DNA from: Oegoconia quadripuncta
Taxonomy: Eukaryota; Arthropoda; Insecta; Lepidoptera; Autostichidae
Direction: 5' to 3'
NCBI GenBank assembly: GCA_949316235.1
Contig: OX438743.1
Span: 22,379,771 to 22,443,770 of the forward strand
Length of the DNA stretch: 64,000 nucleotides
The notes under the pieces were generated by a model. The model ran no database searches, was not told where the DNA came from, and worked only from the letters and a program-made list of their open reading frames with translations. Positions 20,917 through 31,795 of this stretch are shown here, piece by piece (the stretch's first letter is position 1; each line of letters begins with the position of its first letter). The translations under genes and the position numbers were made by a program.

Positions 20917-21148
20917 ATGCCCAACGGGTTGGTACTTGACCTCAATCACACCTGATGTTAAATGAAGATGAGGTCGAAGGTGGAAGCGTACTGACCCGGA
21001 AACCCCAACACATTTGGGGGACTGGCTATCTTATCTCTGACAACCGAAACACAACAATGCTATTAACATTGTTGCTTGACGGCAGATTTAGATAAGATGG
21101 TGGTAGCTAGCCAGACGGACATTTAAAATGCCCTACCACCAACCAAAC
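20917..21148 (-). mobile_element. SINE family A, head-truncated
   Basis: Reverse copy from ATGCCCAACGGGTTGG to CCCTACCACCAACCAAACC. The tRNA-like head is absent. It directly abuts the family B copy. Confidence 0.85.
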
Positions 21149-21458
21149 CTACTACAACATACTTTGCAATTCGCGGGTGCCATGTTGTAAATGTATCCTA
21201 TGACACTCCAAGATCAAACCGTGAATCCAACGACACCTTGCACTTCAAAATCGGTCAGCATTTAAGAAGAAGTAACATAGAAATCTACATACATACATAC
21301 AAGTCGATAAACATTACCATCCTAGGGCAGTCTGGTAAAACTATTGTCAGACTTCTATCTCATAAACGTGACAATTGTGTAAATTACAATGACAAGGCAG
21401 AACACATTATTGAGAATATATTTTTTTTGAAAATAGCTACTAGAGTTCTAAGTTTATT

Positions 21459-21730
21459 GACGACATGTTTGGTGTAGTGGTTAGAAACTCTGCTGCTTCA
21501 CCAAAAGGTCGCGGGTTCGAATCCCGCTAGGGGCATTTGTTTGTATGATGAATACAGACATGTGTTCCCGAGTTATGGATGTTTTTCATTTATATATGTA
21601 TTTATTTACAAAAAAAATGTATTTGTGTAGTTTATCAACCATCTGGTATCTATAATACAAGCCTAGTTGCTTAGTGTGGAACTAGATGGCGCTGTGTGTA
21701 TGTGCAAAGATATTTATTTATTTTTATTTA
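21459..21730 (+). mobile_element. SINE family B, full length
   Basis: GACGACATGTTTGGTGTAG head, B box GGTTCGAATCCCGC, CGAGTTATGGATG core, GGAACTAGATGGCGCTG and a TTTATT tail. Confidence 0.9.
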
Positions 21731-21932
21731 TATTCTCCGTGTTCTAAGTATATAAAATGCGAGTGCGGAGTCTCCCCACAGACAATGGCTCACGTATTGT
21801 CTTGCCCCGCGTGTCCTGACAGCTGCACCTTTGACGACCTCCTTAACGCCACAGACAGTGCTATTAGAGTGGCTAAGTTCTGGTCCAATAAAATTTGAAA
21901 CTTGCCTCGACACGAAAAGAAGAAGAAGTATA
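21731..21932 (+). pseudogene. LINE ORF2 C-terminal fragment
   Basis: The frame up to 21898 reads KCECGVSPQTMAHVLSCPAC and then ATDSAIRVAKFWSNKI before a stop. The CxC...HxxxxC pattern is the terminal zinc-knuckle-like motif of R1/jockey-type pol proteins (family knowledge). The tail CGACACGAAAAGAAGAAGAAG is typical of the same class. It is 5'-truncated; the preceding SINE supplies the apparent start. Confidence 0.75.
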
Positions 21933-21959
21933 TTCTCCGAGACAATGAAATTCACAGTG

Positions 21960-22195
21960 GTAATTATAATGTATACTAAACTAGCTTTCCGTCCGCGTCT
22001 TCGCCTGCTGTTTGATTTGATGTTCAATTTCGTTATCCAGCGGGAACTACTCACTTTATCGGGATAAAAAATATCCTATATCTCAATCCAAGGTATATTC
22101 TGCTTATATACAAAATTTTATCCAAATCCGTACATCCGTTTCGCCTTGATTGTGCAACAAACATACAAACTTTCGCATTTATAATACTAGTTAGA
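21960..22195 (+). repeat. Degenerate RTE-like 3' end
   Basis: CTAGCTTTCCGTCCGCGTC, GGGATAAAAAATATCC, TCCAAATCCGTACATCCG and AACTTTCGCATTTATAATAC follow the well-known order of a common insect LINE/SINE tail. No frame. Confidence 0.55.
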
Positions 22196-22217
22196 TAGAT
22201 AACTAATATAATTGTAA

Positions 22218-22625
22218 GACGACCGATTGGTGTAGTGGATAGTGACCCTATCAGCGAAACCAACGGCTGCGGGTTCGAATCCCGCGACGGGTAAATGTTT
22301 GTATGATGAATACGAACATTTATTCCCGAGTCTTGGATGTTTATATAAATATTTGTGTATGTTTATCCGTTATCTAGTATCCATAGCACAAGCTTTGCTT
22401 AGTTTGGGACTAGATCGCTCAGGCTGCCCTACTTATTCTGGGGTGGACACCTTCCTCAAAGGCCGGCAACGCATCTGTGACCCTTTTGGTGTTGCGGGTG
22501 TCCACGGGCGGCGGTGATTGCTTTCCATCAGGTGACCCGCATGCTCGTTTGCCGCCCTCTCATATTTAAAAAAAAAAAAAAAAGAAAAAAAAAAGATGAT
22601 TGGTGTAAGTGTCCGACATATTAAA
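22218..22625 (+). mobile_element. SINE family C with nested LINE fragment
   Basis: 22218-22417 is the head and core of SINE C (GACCGATTGGTGTAGTGG to GGGACTAGAT). It resumes at 22596 (GATTGGTGTAAGTGTCC). The interval is a LINE 3' end, with GAT at both edges. Confidence 0.85.
22418..22594 (+). mobile_element. 5'-truncated LINE insertion with poly-A
   Basis: Frame segment [20 protein letters not shown] then a stop, CATCAGGTGACCCGCATG, and a long A run (22567-22594). It is inserted in SINE C, showing target-primed reverse transcription style truncation. Confidence 0.8.
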
Positions 22626-22642
22626 TATTAAAAAAAAATTTT

Positions 22643-23370
22643 AACCGCCTCCGTGGCTCAATGTAAACAACATTGGGTTTACGATTCAGAGGTCGCGGGT
22701 TCGATCCCCAGCGGGGTACATGTTTAAGTACTCGGTTTGGTTGGTGGTAGGGCATTCAAAATCAAAATCAAAAAATGCTTTATTTTGTAGGTACACAGGG
22801 GTTTTTTTTTTTTTTTTCATGCATAACGGGTTGGTACTTGACCTCAATCACACCTGATGTTAAGTGAAGAAGTACACTTAAAATAGTAGTAAATTAGTCT
22901 AAAAAGGCAATTTTCCCCTGAGAAGAACAAGCAAGAAACTCGAGAGGTCGCTCTTTTAAAAAAAGGTTTTCTTATTACAAAATTATTATTTTATATTATA
23001 ATATTTCATTATTAATTGTGAAATAGCCTGGTTATGCGAACGGGCTGGTTATGTCCATGATTGTTTATCATCTAAATAATCTGATATTTTATAATATGCT
23101 TTCTTAATAAGTTTCTGTTTTATAGTATATTTAAATTTATAATAATATCATTTTGAATGTCCGCCTGGCTAGCTACCACCATCTTATTTAAATCTGTCGC
23201 CAGGCAGTTAATAGCATTGTTGCGTTCGGTTGTCAGAGATAAAATAGCCAGTCCCTCAAATGTGTTGGGGTTTCCGGGTCAGTACGCTTCCACCTTCAAC
23301 CTCATCTTCACTTATTATCAGATGTGCTTGAGGTCAAGTACTAACCCGTTGTGCATAAAAAAAAAATACA
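22643..23370 (+). mobile_element. SINE family A split by LINE 3' end
   Basis: Head half at 22643-22757 (CCTCCGTGGCTCAATG, GGTTCGATCCCCAGCG); tail half at 23150-23370, ending GTGCATAAAAAAAAA. The 392 bp between are a separate insertion (22758-23149). Confidence 0.85.
22758..23149 (-). mobile_element. LINE 3' UTR fragment inside SINE A
   Basis: Begins CAAAATCAAAATCAAAAAATG and TTATTTTGTAGGTACACAGG (reverse of an element tail), with TTTTCCCCTGAGAAGAACAAG and AATTGTGAAATAGCCTGG. The same element is at 43685-44330. It carries its own small SINE A tail piece at 22810-22870. Confidence 0.75.
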
Positions 23371-23544
23371 CGAATTGAATTTCACCCTCTATAGTCGTAG
23401 TAGGTTAGTCATAGTAGTTATAAGCAGGTTTGAAATAATTCAGTTAAAATACGAAATCTCTGTGCGTAAGCGGATATTACGGTCGAGTCATAAAAACTCG
23501 CGTCGTTATGCAAGGCAAGCGTAGACAAGCATTTATTGTTTTTT

Positions 23545-23860
23545 TTTTTGCACAAAAAGAGGGGTGTTGTAAGTTTGACTGCTGCTGTGTGTGTGTCAGT
23601 CTGTGGCATCGTAGCTCTTAAACAGGGATTTAGATGCGATTTTTATTTAAAAGCAGATTTTCTAGCCACCGCTAGACATGTTTTATCGAAATTGGTTCAG
23701 AGGGTTCGCTTGTTTTCTGATGGGTTTTCTGTAGAAGGTAGAAGGGCGCTCACTTTGAATTTAAGGAGCTATTCTCAAAGAGACAAACAGAATACTCGTA
23801 TTAAAACGCCACAAGTGGTCACCCATCGAATGACAGACCACGCCAGTTATTGGTCAACTT
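23545..23860 (+). repeat. Dispersed repeat (GTCTGTGGCATCGTAGC type)
   Basis: Shares CAGTCTGTGGCATCGTAGC, AAAAGCAGATTTTCTAGC and TTGGTTCAGAGG with 32460-32600. This is a familiar lepidopteran repeat tail with no coding capacity. Confidence 0.55.
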
Positions 23861-23959
23861 CGTTAATCGAAAACTAATAGCGAATGCGACATGCCAAGTC
23901 CGGGGGTATAAAAATATTGATTACCAGGTGGTCAGGGACCGTTGGAGGAGACTGCTCTT

Positions 23960-24050
23960 AAACTGTCAGTGTGGTGGACTATGGCCCATACACCTTCATA
24001 TACGAGGGAAGGCCTATATCCCTACAGTGGGATGTTTACGGGCTGATGAT
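23960..24050 (+). repeat. Common module (GGCCCATAC...GATGTTTACGGGC)
   Basis: GTGGACTATGGCCCATAC and AGTGGGATGTTTACGGGCTG match the 3' module of SINE D (15432-15545). Confidence 0.6.
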
Positions 24051-24141
24051 GAGGTGGTCTCGATCTGAAACAATATCAGAAATTCAAGCGTTTTTTTACG
24101 TGAGATAGTCTTTTGCTATATACCTTCCCGCTCCCTGTATC

Positions 24142-24467
24142 TTTTTTTTTATGCACGACGGGTTCGTACTTGACCTCAAGCACACCTGATGTTAAGTGAA
24201 GATGAGGTCGAAGGTGGAAGCGTACTGACCCGGAAACCCTAAAACATTTGGGGGACTGGCTATCTTATCTTGACAACCGGAACAGAACAATGCTATTAAC
24301 ATTGCTGCTTGGCGTCAGATTTAAGATGGTGGTAGCTAGCCAGGCGGACATGTAAATGCCCTACCAATAACCAAACCGAGTACTTAAACATGTACCCCGC
24401 TGGGAATCAAACCCGCGACCTCCGAATCGTAAGCCCAATGTTGTTTACATTGAGCCACGGAGGCGGC
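24142..24467 (-). mobile_element. SINE family A, full length
   Basis: T run, ATGCACGACGGGTTCG, all body motifs, and the head (GGGAATCAAACCCGCGACC, TTTACATTGAGCCACGG). About 320 bp. Confidence 0.9.
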
Positions 24468-24549
24468 ATCTAGGCGCAGTGCGTGCCTATACGAAAACAT
24501 GGGGGCCGAGCTTCACTCCACCTCCTTCCATATAGCCTAGTCTTCATTA

Positions 24550-24960
24550 GTATGCTATAGATAGATAGATAGATAGATAGAAACATTTATTCACTGCACA
24601 GTACATACAACCAAAATAGAAGAACACAAACAATAAATCCTATGTAATCAACAAATAAAATAAATAAATAAATGAAAGCTTAATATACTGACGCACAACA
24701 TACAAGATTTTCCCAGCGACGGGCTGTACCCACTGTGCACTGAAAGGGCTCTGACTCAGCATATGCTGCAGCAAAGATAGTGGTCCATACCATAGCGCTG
24801 GTTATTCTGCCAGTACCACTTACTGAAAAACGCACGCAACTATTTTGTAGCGAAACCAATACAATTATTATACTAATTATTATATTATTATTATTATATA
24901 TAGTTGCAGAATGCTTTACGGAAGATTTTAGCGGCTTCTTGAGGGAACCCAAAAGCTTCG
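24550..24960. repeat. GATA microsatellite and LINE tail
   Basis: (TAGA)n at 24553-24583, then ACATTTATTCACTGCACAG. 24690-24850 (AAAGGGCTCTGACTCAGC) resembles 12700-12760. No gene seen. Confidence 0.5.
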
Positions 24961-25127
24961 TTACCTTTAATTTACACTTCCCTTCGCTTGCACACCATCA
25001 CTGAACTTTTGCTGCACAATATTCTGCCATTATTAAGCTTCAACACTCGGAATGCACAAATTTCATGAACTAAAACAAAAATGTAACTGTGGCTGACATC
25101 CCGCCGAAAAGTCATTAAACAGTTCCA

Positions 25128-25265
25128 TTTGTTTATTTGGCGACCGACGATACTAACGGTGCAGGTTCGAATCCCGCGAGGGGTAAAGGTTTGTGTGATG
25201 AATACGAACATTCCTTCCCGAGTCATGGATGTTTATATAAATATTTATGTATGTTTATTCCGATA
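25128..25265 (+). mobile_element. SINE family C, partial
   Basis: TTTGGCGACCGACGATAC, GGTTCGAATCCCGCGAGG and ATTCCTTCCCGAGTCATGG. The head has a deletion and the tail breaks at about 25265. Confidence 0.75.
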
Positions 25266-25383
25266 AAGTGAATAGTTCCCGCGGGATAAACAAATTTCCG
25301 CGCTAAAGCTATTCAACGCAGGCAAATAATATAAGTCCATGTTTCACGAGAAGTTAAATTACTCATGTTAACAAACAAATTTT

Positions 25384-25714
25384 AACCGCCTCCGTGGCTC
25401 AATGTAAACAACATTGGCTTTACGATTCGGAGGTCGCGGGTTCGATCCCCAGAAGGTACATGTTTAAGTACTCGGTTTGGTTGGTGGTAGGGCATTTTAA
25501 ATGTCCGCCTGGCTAGCTACCACCATCTTATCTAAATCTGCCGCCAAACAGCAATGTTAATAGCATTGTTGTGTTCCGGTTGTCAGAGATAAGATAGCCA
25601 GTTCCCCAAATTTGTTGGGGTTTCCGTGTCAGTACGCTTCCACCTTCGATATCATCTTCACTTAAGATCAGGTGTGATTGAGGTCAAGAACGAACCCGTC
25701 GTGCATAAAAAAAA
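25384..25714 (+). mobile_element. SINE family A, full length
   Basis: Head CCGCCTCCGTGGCTCAATG, B box GGGTTCGATCCCCAG, body, then CCCGTCGTGCATAAAAAAA. Confidence 0.92.
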
Positions 25715-25869
25715 CACTAACCTCAAAATTCACTTGTTTCTCTGCGATCTGTCGAATACTGACGATTTAAAATTAAACTTAAATATAAAAAAAAATTGAA
25801 AACCCTCAAATGGCATCGTCTATAAACACAGTAAAACTGTGTTAAAAGCTAAGCATCTTCGGGACGGCT

Positions 25870-26053
25870 TAACCGACATTCACCAATTCTTCACTGCAGG
25901 GATATGGACCTTCTCCCTCATATTGGGAGAGTGTGGGTCATAGGCCCATCATAGGTCATATCATAGGATATTTATGTATGTTTATGCGTTATCTAGTTTT
26001 AGCTTTGCTTAGTTTGGAACTAGGTGATTGGTGTAAGAGTCCGAAAGAGTAAT
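25870..26053 (-). repeat. Common module and SINE C tail
   Basis: 25880-25960 carries TGCAGGGATATGGACCTTC as in 60455-60480. 25967-26053 is a SINE C tail (+ sense: TATGTATGTTTATGCG, GGAACTAGGTGATTGGTG). Confidence 0.55.
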
Positions 26054-26193
26054 TAAATTTATGCTCTGTATGGGGTTGCCAAATTTACGATAAAATTCGA
26101 TTTATTATTAAATAACAATTAAATTCTAGATAAAAACACCACAATAAGTAACCACAAATCGAGAGGGCAGTCCTATTATCCATTGCAGTATTA

Positions 26194-26519
26194 GGCCCGT
26201 ATTAATAAATCAATCTCAATAGAAGTCTTGAGGCTCTATCAACCGAGATGTGTCTTAAGCAGTTGTTGATATCTCAAGCTCCGTGCTAATTTATAAACCA
26301 ATCTTGAGGTCTACTCAGCTGAGATCACTTCTCAAGTATTCGCCTCTGCGGCGAATGAATGATAGTCTTGAGTTTCGTTTATTAATACGCGCACCTCTCA
26401 AGTGGGTACTGCTTGCACATGCTTTTCAGGTCTCAAGTTAGGTTTATTAATCAACACGTTTACTTGAGACCGGTCACAAGACTGTTCTCAATCTTGAGAA
26501 TGGTTTATTAATACGGGCC
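26194..26519. mobile_element. MITE with GGCCCGTATTAATAAA termini
   Basis: Inverted ends GGCCCGTATTAATAAA and TTTATTAATACGGGCC. The interior is dominated by alternating TCTCAAG and CTTGAG(A/G) words on both strands. A diverged relative is at 53352-53508. The superfamily is uncertain and no clear duplication was seen. Confidence 0.7.
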
Positions 26520-26683
26520 ACAGTCCGCCACGCTGGCCCAGTGCTGGTTGGGGATTTTTTTTTATTTCTAAGCAAGGACCCTTTGTTAGCTTACATTATT
26601 GAGATACAAATAAACACTAACAATACCGTTATACATAAATTGCACACATTTTTGTAATTTTCAAGTAATAATAATAATAATAA

Positions 26684-27165
26684 AATGTCCTTGGACATAT
26701 ACAGACAGCGCCATCTAGTTCCACACTAAGCAACTAGGCTTGTGTTGTGGATACCAGATGGTTGATACACTATACAAATACATTTTTTTTTGGAAATAAA
26801 TACATATATAAATAAATAAATATTTCGGACACTTACACCAATCATCTAGTCCCAAACTAAGCAAAGCTTGTGCTATGGATACCAGATAACGGATAAACAT
26901 ACATAAATATTTATATAAACATTCAAGACTCGGGAATAAATGTTCGTATTCACCACACCACTCGCGGGATTCGAACCCGTAACCGTTGGTTTTGCTGATA
27001 GGGTCACTATCCACTACACCAATCGGTCGTCAAACTGAAAAACATCCATAACTCGGGTACACATGTCCGTATTCATCATACAAACATATGCTCCTAACGG
27101 GATTCGAACCCGTGACCGTTTGGTATAGCAGCAGAGTTTCAAACCACTACACCAAACGGGTCGTC
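26684..27165 (-). mobile_element. SINE family B with nested SINE C
   Basis: Tail half at 26684-26815 (CGCCATCTAGTTCCACAC) and head half at 27033-27165 (ACATCCATAACTCGGG, AACGGGATTCGAACCCG, AACGGGTCGTC). SINE C occupies 26817-27032. Confidence 0.88.
26817..27032 (-). mobile_element. SINE family C nested in SINE B
   Basis: Reverse full copy from TTCGGACACTTACACCAATC to ACACCAATCGGTCGTC. Its insertion dates C activity after this B copy. Confidence 0.88.
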
Positions 27166-27460
27166 AAAATAGTCACCATTAGTTTTACCATTATGAAATT
27201 AATCTTTTTTGACTATTAACATAAATGACAATGCGTGACCACTTTAATACGAATATCCGGCCGCAGTTAACCAACGTTTACACGGACAGCTTAACGTCTG
27301 TAATCGTCTGTCTATCATAATAAATAATAGGCAGTTATAGTAATTTGATGTGACATACAGAAACGGCAGGCCTATCATGTAACATTAAGAGATATTTGCA
27401 GACAACAACGTTTGCGCAGGCGCAAGCCACACAAACCCACCAATCCGCATGAGTCCGCAT
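27166..27460. other. No gene recognised
   Basis: Unique-looking sequence between the nested SINEs and the hairpin cluster. Confidence 0.4.
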
Positions 27461-27461
27461 T

Positions 27462-27740
27462 GTGAATTCTATAATTCACGGCATCACGCACACCTATGTG
27501 TGCGTGATGCCAGAATACACACAGTGGATGTTAAGTCTGCTAACCTAACACCTTGGGGTTGATAATATTGAACACTACTTTACGTACGTGTAAATGGTTT
27601 ATTTGATATATTGATAGGCACACGCAGAGCTTGTCTGCTAACGACTAACTTTGGCATTAATAAAGGCCGCGGTAAAATGCTGACGCGATGAATGTACAGT
27701 TGGACTGTACAGTGGAATTCTGCTACTTGTCAAAGTAGCA
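27462..27740. repeat. Cluster of four perfect hairpins
   Basis: 27462-27479: GTGAATT-CTAT-AATTCAC. 27480-27511: a 14-bp stem GGCATCACGCACAC with loop CTAT. 27693-27711: TGTACAGT-TGG-ACTGTACA. 27721-27740: TGCTACTT-GTCA-AAGTAGCA. All stems are perfect, and the first two are adjacent with the same loop. Confidence 0.85.
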
Positions 27741-27744
27741 AACT

Positions 27745-27885
27745 TAACGCACTCTTGAAGATCCCAAAGTTGTAGGATTCAGGAAAGACTGACGCCGGAA
27801 AGGAGTTCCATGCCTTGGCTGTTCGGATGATGAATGAAGAATCGAACTTCTTAGTGCGAATGTTCGGTATATTACATTAGAGTAT
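27745..27885 (-). pseudogene. LINE ORF2 3' fragment
   Basis: CTCTTGAAGATCCCAAAG, GACGCCGGAAAGGAGTTCC and GCGAATGTTCGGTATATTA match the more complete copy at 29744-30238. Confidence 0.7.
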
Positions 27886-28431
27886 ATAATAGGATCCCGC
27901 TTGAAATTAAAGGTTTAAAGGAGCCTCAATTTAAAAAACTTTAAAGATTTGGCTGGTGAATAACGAATTTTATAGTCTTATGGAATTTTATTCTAAAAGA
28001 GCACTAAAGACATAATTATTATCAATACTTTGACATTTTTATATTTTTATAGCAATGCAAATGTTTGATTTTATAATATTATAATTAATTCTTAATTTAA
28101 ATTTTACATGCATGAAAATTAATATTGTACGCCTGTTCGAGGTAGTCATAGTCATAGTCATATCATTTATTGCTCATGTGGTAAATATAGGATGTTAAAG
28201 ACACAATTTACCTACATTGAACGCACACGAACCCTGTAAGGGCACTGCAATGTCTTAGGTATCTATTACATAAATATCGATTATAACCAAAATTATTATT
28301 AGTCATATAAAATAACATTCAAATGTCTCAATAATTTTTAACGTTTATCTGTAACATGCGAAAGAAAAAATTATTATTCTTTATACTCAAAAAACTCTTG
28401 CAATGTATAAAAGCACTTTGAAATTAAAAAA
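27886..28431. other. LINE tail debris, otherwise unassigned
   Basis: 28140-28260 (GTCATAGTCATAGTCATATC, CCTGTAAGGGCACTGCAATG) looks like a retrotransposon tail; the latter words recur loosely near 62170. Nothing coding. Confidence 0.35.
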
Positions 28432-28478
28432 CGACCGATTGGTGTAGTGTATAGTGACCCTATCAGCGAAACCAAGGG
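28432..28478 (+). mobile_element. SINE family C, head fragment only
   Basis: ACGACCGATTGGTGTAGTG to CAGCGAAACCAA, then unrelated sequence. Confidence 0.75.
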
Positions 28479-29740
28479 GCAAGGTCCAAGGGGACAGTCA
28501 AATCATATCCAAGTCGCAGGTTATAGCGTGAACAGTGATCCTTAACTTGTGAGTACATTGCCTTATTTCTCTTAACAAAAACACTAATTTCAAAAATGTA
28601 TATGGAAGTAAGAGTAAGGAACTTTAGTTTAATAAAGTGAGGTCTGCAGCTTTCCATTTGGGTTATGTTAACTATACTATTTCCATTTCTTTATTTTCTC
28701 GATGATAGCTCCTGTAGAATGTAACTGCGCATTTTACGCAAAAATTAACTTTTAAATGCGAGGTATAAAAAATACGACAACTGCCTAATTTTGTTCCTTT
28801 ATCCCATATAATATTCATCCAAGACAAATTGAGTCCATAAATGCAGTATTTTTTTTTAAAGTACGATAAATAACCAACATTTTAATAAAGTTACTTTCTA
28901 TGGCAATATGAATAGTGATGTTATGATGGAAATATCTATATTGTATCGATATTGTATATATATATTTTATACTAGCTGACCTGTTCCTGGTGTTACTCAA
29001 GCTGCATATAATATAAATAAAAGATATTCCTCAGTCCCTCTTTCTTAAAGTGATTAGATTACCGATGCCACTGACATGACAAAGATTTTCTCCCATTGCT
29101 AAGCCCCTGTTTAATGTAACATCATAAAACAAAAACTGCGATCGATATCATTACTTATTTAGTCACAACACTACAACTATCAAATTAGATCTGTCATCGA
29201 GAAAATAAAGAAATGGAAATACTTAGTATAAAATTCTAATACATTTTTTCTGAAGAATGAATAGATCAATTGCACCCCACAGGATAATTCCATATTTCAA
29301 GGTAAGGACTGTCGAACCAATGCAACAATATTGTAATATCACCTATGTACCACAGTTCTACAATAAATTGAATATTTTGCCTAACGAATAAACATAACTC
29401 CATTATAAATATACCTGTTAGGGTCAAAAATCCTTTACTCTTAAATAAGTCTCGGAGAGAGTAATCATTAGGTTATGCAAATATTATTCGCAGACATCTT
29501 TTCTGATGGATAACATTGGAATTACATATCAATTTAACTTCGGCATATACCTGTAAATCACGTAATGCGAAGGTAAGAAACATTACGTTGTTGGTATAAT
29601 TTGATAACGTCAGTGCAATGAACTTGTCAAACTCAATTTGCGAACGTATCGGCCCGTAACGGCCAGATTGGGCCGTAAGCGTCGTAAATTATGGTAGATT
29701 TTTCGCAGAAATTACTTAAAATTTACTTCATTCACGATTT
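28479..29740. other. No gene recognised
   Basis: About 1.2 kb of AT-rich DNA with only short, unsupported frames. Confidence 0.4.
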
Positions 29741-29743
29741 AAC

Positions 29744-30238
29744 CCGCGATTTTTTTATGATTGACTGGATTCGCGTTTGACCACAATCTCACCTGATGGA
29801 AAGTGACGATGTGGGCGAAAATGAAGCACGCGATCCTAGTAAATGCCTATTCACTCTGTTCTTGAAGATCCCAAGGTTGTAGGATTCAGGAAAGACTGAC
29901 GCCGGAAGGGAGTTCCATGCCTTGGCTGTTCGGATGATGAATGAAGAATCGAACTTCTTAGTGCGAATGTTCGGTATATTAACTATATACGGGTGGAATC
30001 CCTCCCCACGCCTAGTGGTCCGAAGATGGAAGGGTGACGGTGGAATAAGATTATGTAATTCCAACGCACACTCCCCGAAATGCATCCTGTAAAAAACTGA
30101 AAGACAGGCGATTTTGCGACGGTGTTCAAGGCTCTGCAATTTAGCAGTCATCGAATTAACACTTATGAGTCTCATGGCACGTCGTTTCACAGAATCGAGT
30201 GCAGCTAGTTGGTACTTGGCTGAACCATCCCAGAGGTG
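29744..30238 (-). pseudogene. Non-LTR retrotransposon RT C-terminus
   Basis: Reverse frame 29789-30190 (133 codons) reads LEHRRKIACLSVFYRMHFGE, HNLIPPSPF, IRTAKAWNSLPASVFPESYN and FKNRVNRHLLG. The WNSLP..VFP..Y....FK..VNRHL signature marks the C-terminal end of jockey/CR1-type LINE pol proteins. It is followed (leftward) by ACCACAATCTCACCTGATGG and a short T-rich tail. 5'-truncated; a paralogous family member is at 54290-54810. Confidence 0.85.
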
Positions 30239-30420
30239 TTAAACTTAGCAACCAACGACTGGCAAAATTATGATTCGTCATTTCATCCTTTTACAATTAC
30301 ACTTTCCATAAATAACTGTGGTCTCCAAATAATCCATAAGTTCATTCGACAAACTACACTCGTTCTAAAAATATTTGATTTAAATCATTTGTCATGACAT
30401 GTGGTTTATTGTTTTAGTTA

Positions 30421-30650
30421 GACGACCGATTGGTGTAGTGGATAGTGACCCTGTCAGCGAAACCAACGGTTGCGGGTTCGAATCCCGCGACGGGTAAATG
30501 TTTGTGTGATGAATATGAACATTTATTCTTGAGTCATGGATGTTTATATAAATATTTATGTATGTTTATCCGTTATCTAGTATCCATAGCACAGTCTTTG
30601 CTTAGTTTGGGACTAGATGATTGGTGTAAGTGTCCGAAATATTTCTTATA
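30421..30650 (+). mobile_element. SINE family C, full length
   Basis: GACGACCGATTGGTGTAGTG head, GGTTCGAATCCCGCGACGG B box, ATTCTTGAGTCATGGATG core, ATCCGTTATCTAGTATCC, and TGTCCGAAATATTT tail. The best reference copy of family C here. Confidence 0.92.
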
Positions 30651-31607
30651 TTTATTATTATTATTTTACTCATTTCAATTTCCCAGTACCTACAACTCTA
30701 TGAAGATAATAAGGTAAATGTATGAATTTGCAAAATGCATTAAATTGGAAAACTATAATTAACACTTTAGTATTCAATACATTTTATACATAATGTAATT
30801 GCGAATTGAGTATTTGCCAAGTGACTTTTTGTTAAATGATTTGTGGAAAAAGATGTTTTCGAATTAAACAGCTGAAACAGTTAAAACCAATATTTATTAA
30901 TAATTTTTTGGTTAGACGTTAGTCATTCTTTTTTTGTATATGAAAGAGGTTACCATCAAGTTCCTTTGTAATTTTAGTACCTATAACCGTTTCAGTAGTT
31001 CTTCTGTAATTGAGAATAGCTTGATATATTTAGATGATTGTCTAGTTTTTGCACACTCACTCGTAGGGAGGCTAAATTATAATAAGCAGTTTGGGTTTGT
31101 ATGGAAAATGTGCATGGAAAGTAATGATAATACATAATAAATAAAAAGATATTTATTCATCCACATAAAAAACTACTACATGATCATTAATTATAGTTAA
31201 ATTTTCTAACGTTGTGGACAAATAGGTTGGAGCCTCAGCAAAATAGCTGTTTTTCAGTCTCCACCTCGTGCAGTCACTGATAACAGAACGCATAACACGT
31301 CAGAAGTTGTTGCACGCTACAATACTATTGGCTACAAGCTACATGCAAGCAAGCATTAGATGACGAAAACAGGAAAAAAAAAATTGAAATAATAATAATA
31401 ATTGGCGAAAGACACCTACAATTCCTATACAATTAGAAACTCAATCTCACTAACAAAATCTCAAAAAATAGAACTGGCTGACACGTCATACTTCTGTATC
31501 AGAGAGGCCCAGTTACTGGAAGACTTCTGTTTGCATTAAAAGCCATTCCTTACATTTTCTTTTGAATGTGCAAAACGAGTTGGTTTAATAAATAAGTGCG
31601 TGTAAGT
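30651..31607. other. No gene recognised
   Basis: AT-rich. The small frame at 30934-31137 lacks splice or family support. Confidence 0.4.
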
Positions 31608-31795
31608 GACATTTAACATTTTTGACATTTGACAATTTAGACATTTGACATGTTTGACATTTGGCATGTTTGCCATTTGACATGTTTGACATTTGGCATG
31701 TTTGACATTTGACATGTTTGTCATTTTTTACAATTGGCTATTGTGGCATTTGACATGTTTGACTTTTGACATTAGACATTATTTTTACATTTGAA
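31608..31795. repeat. Minisatellite, GACATTTGACATGTTT unit
   Basis: An approximately 16-bp unit repeats imperfectly about ten times (variants GACATTTGGCATGTTT, GCCATTTGACATGTTT). The reverse-strand frame over it is a repeat artefact. Confidence 0.85.

Noticed and set aside
31536..31724. Cys/His-rich reverse frame as a zinc-binding peptide
   Set aside because: It is the translation of the 16-bp minisatellite, so the spacing of Cys and His simply follows the repeat.
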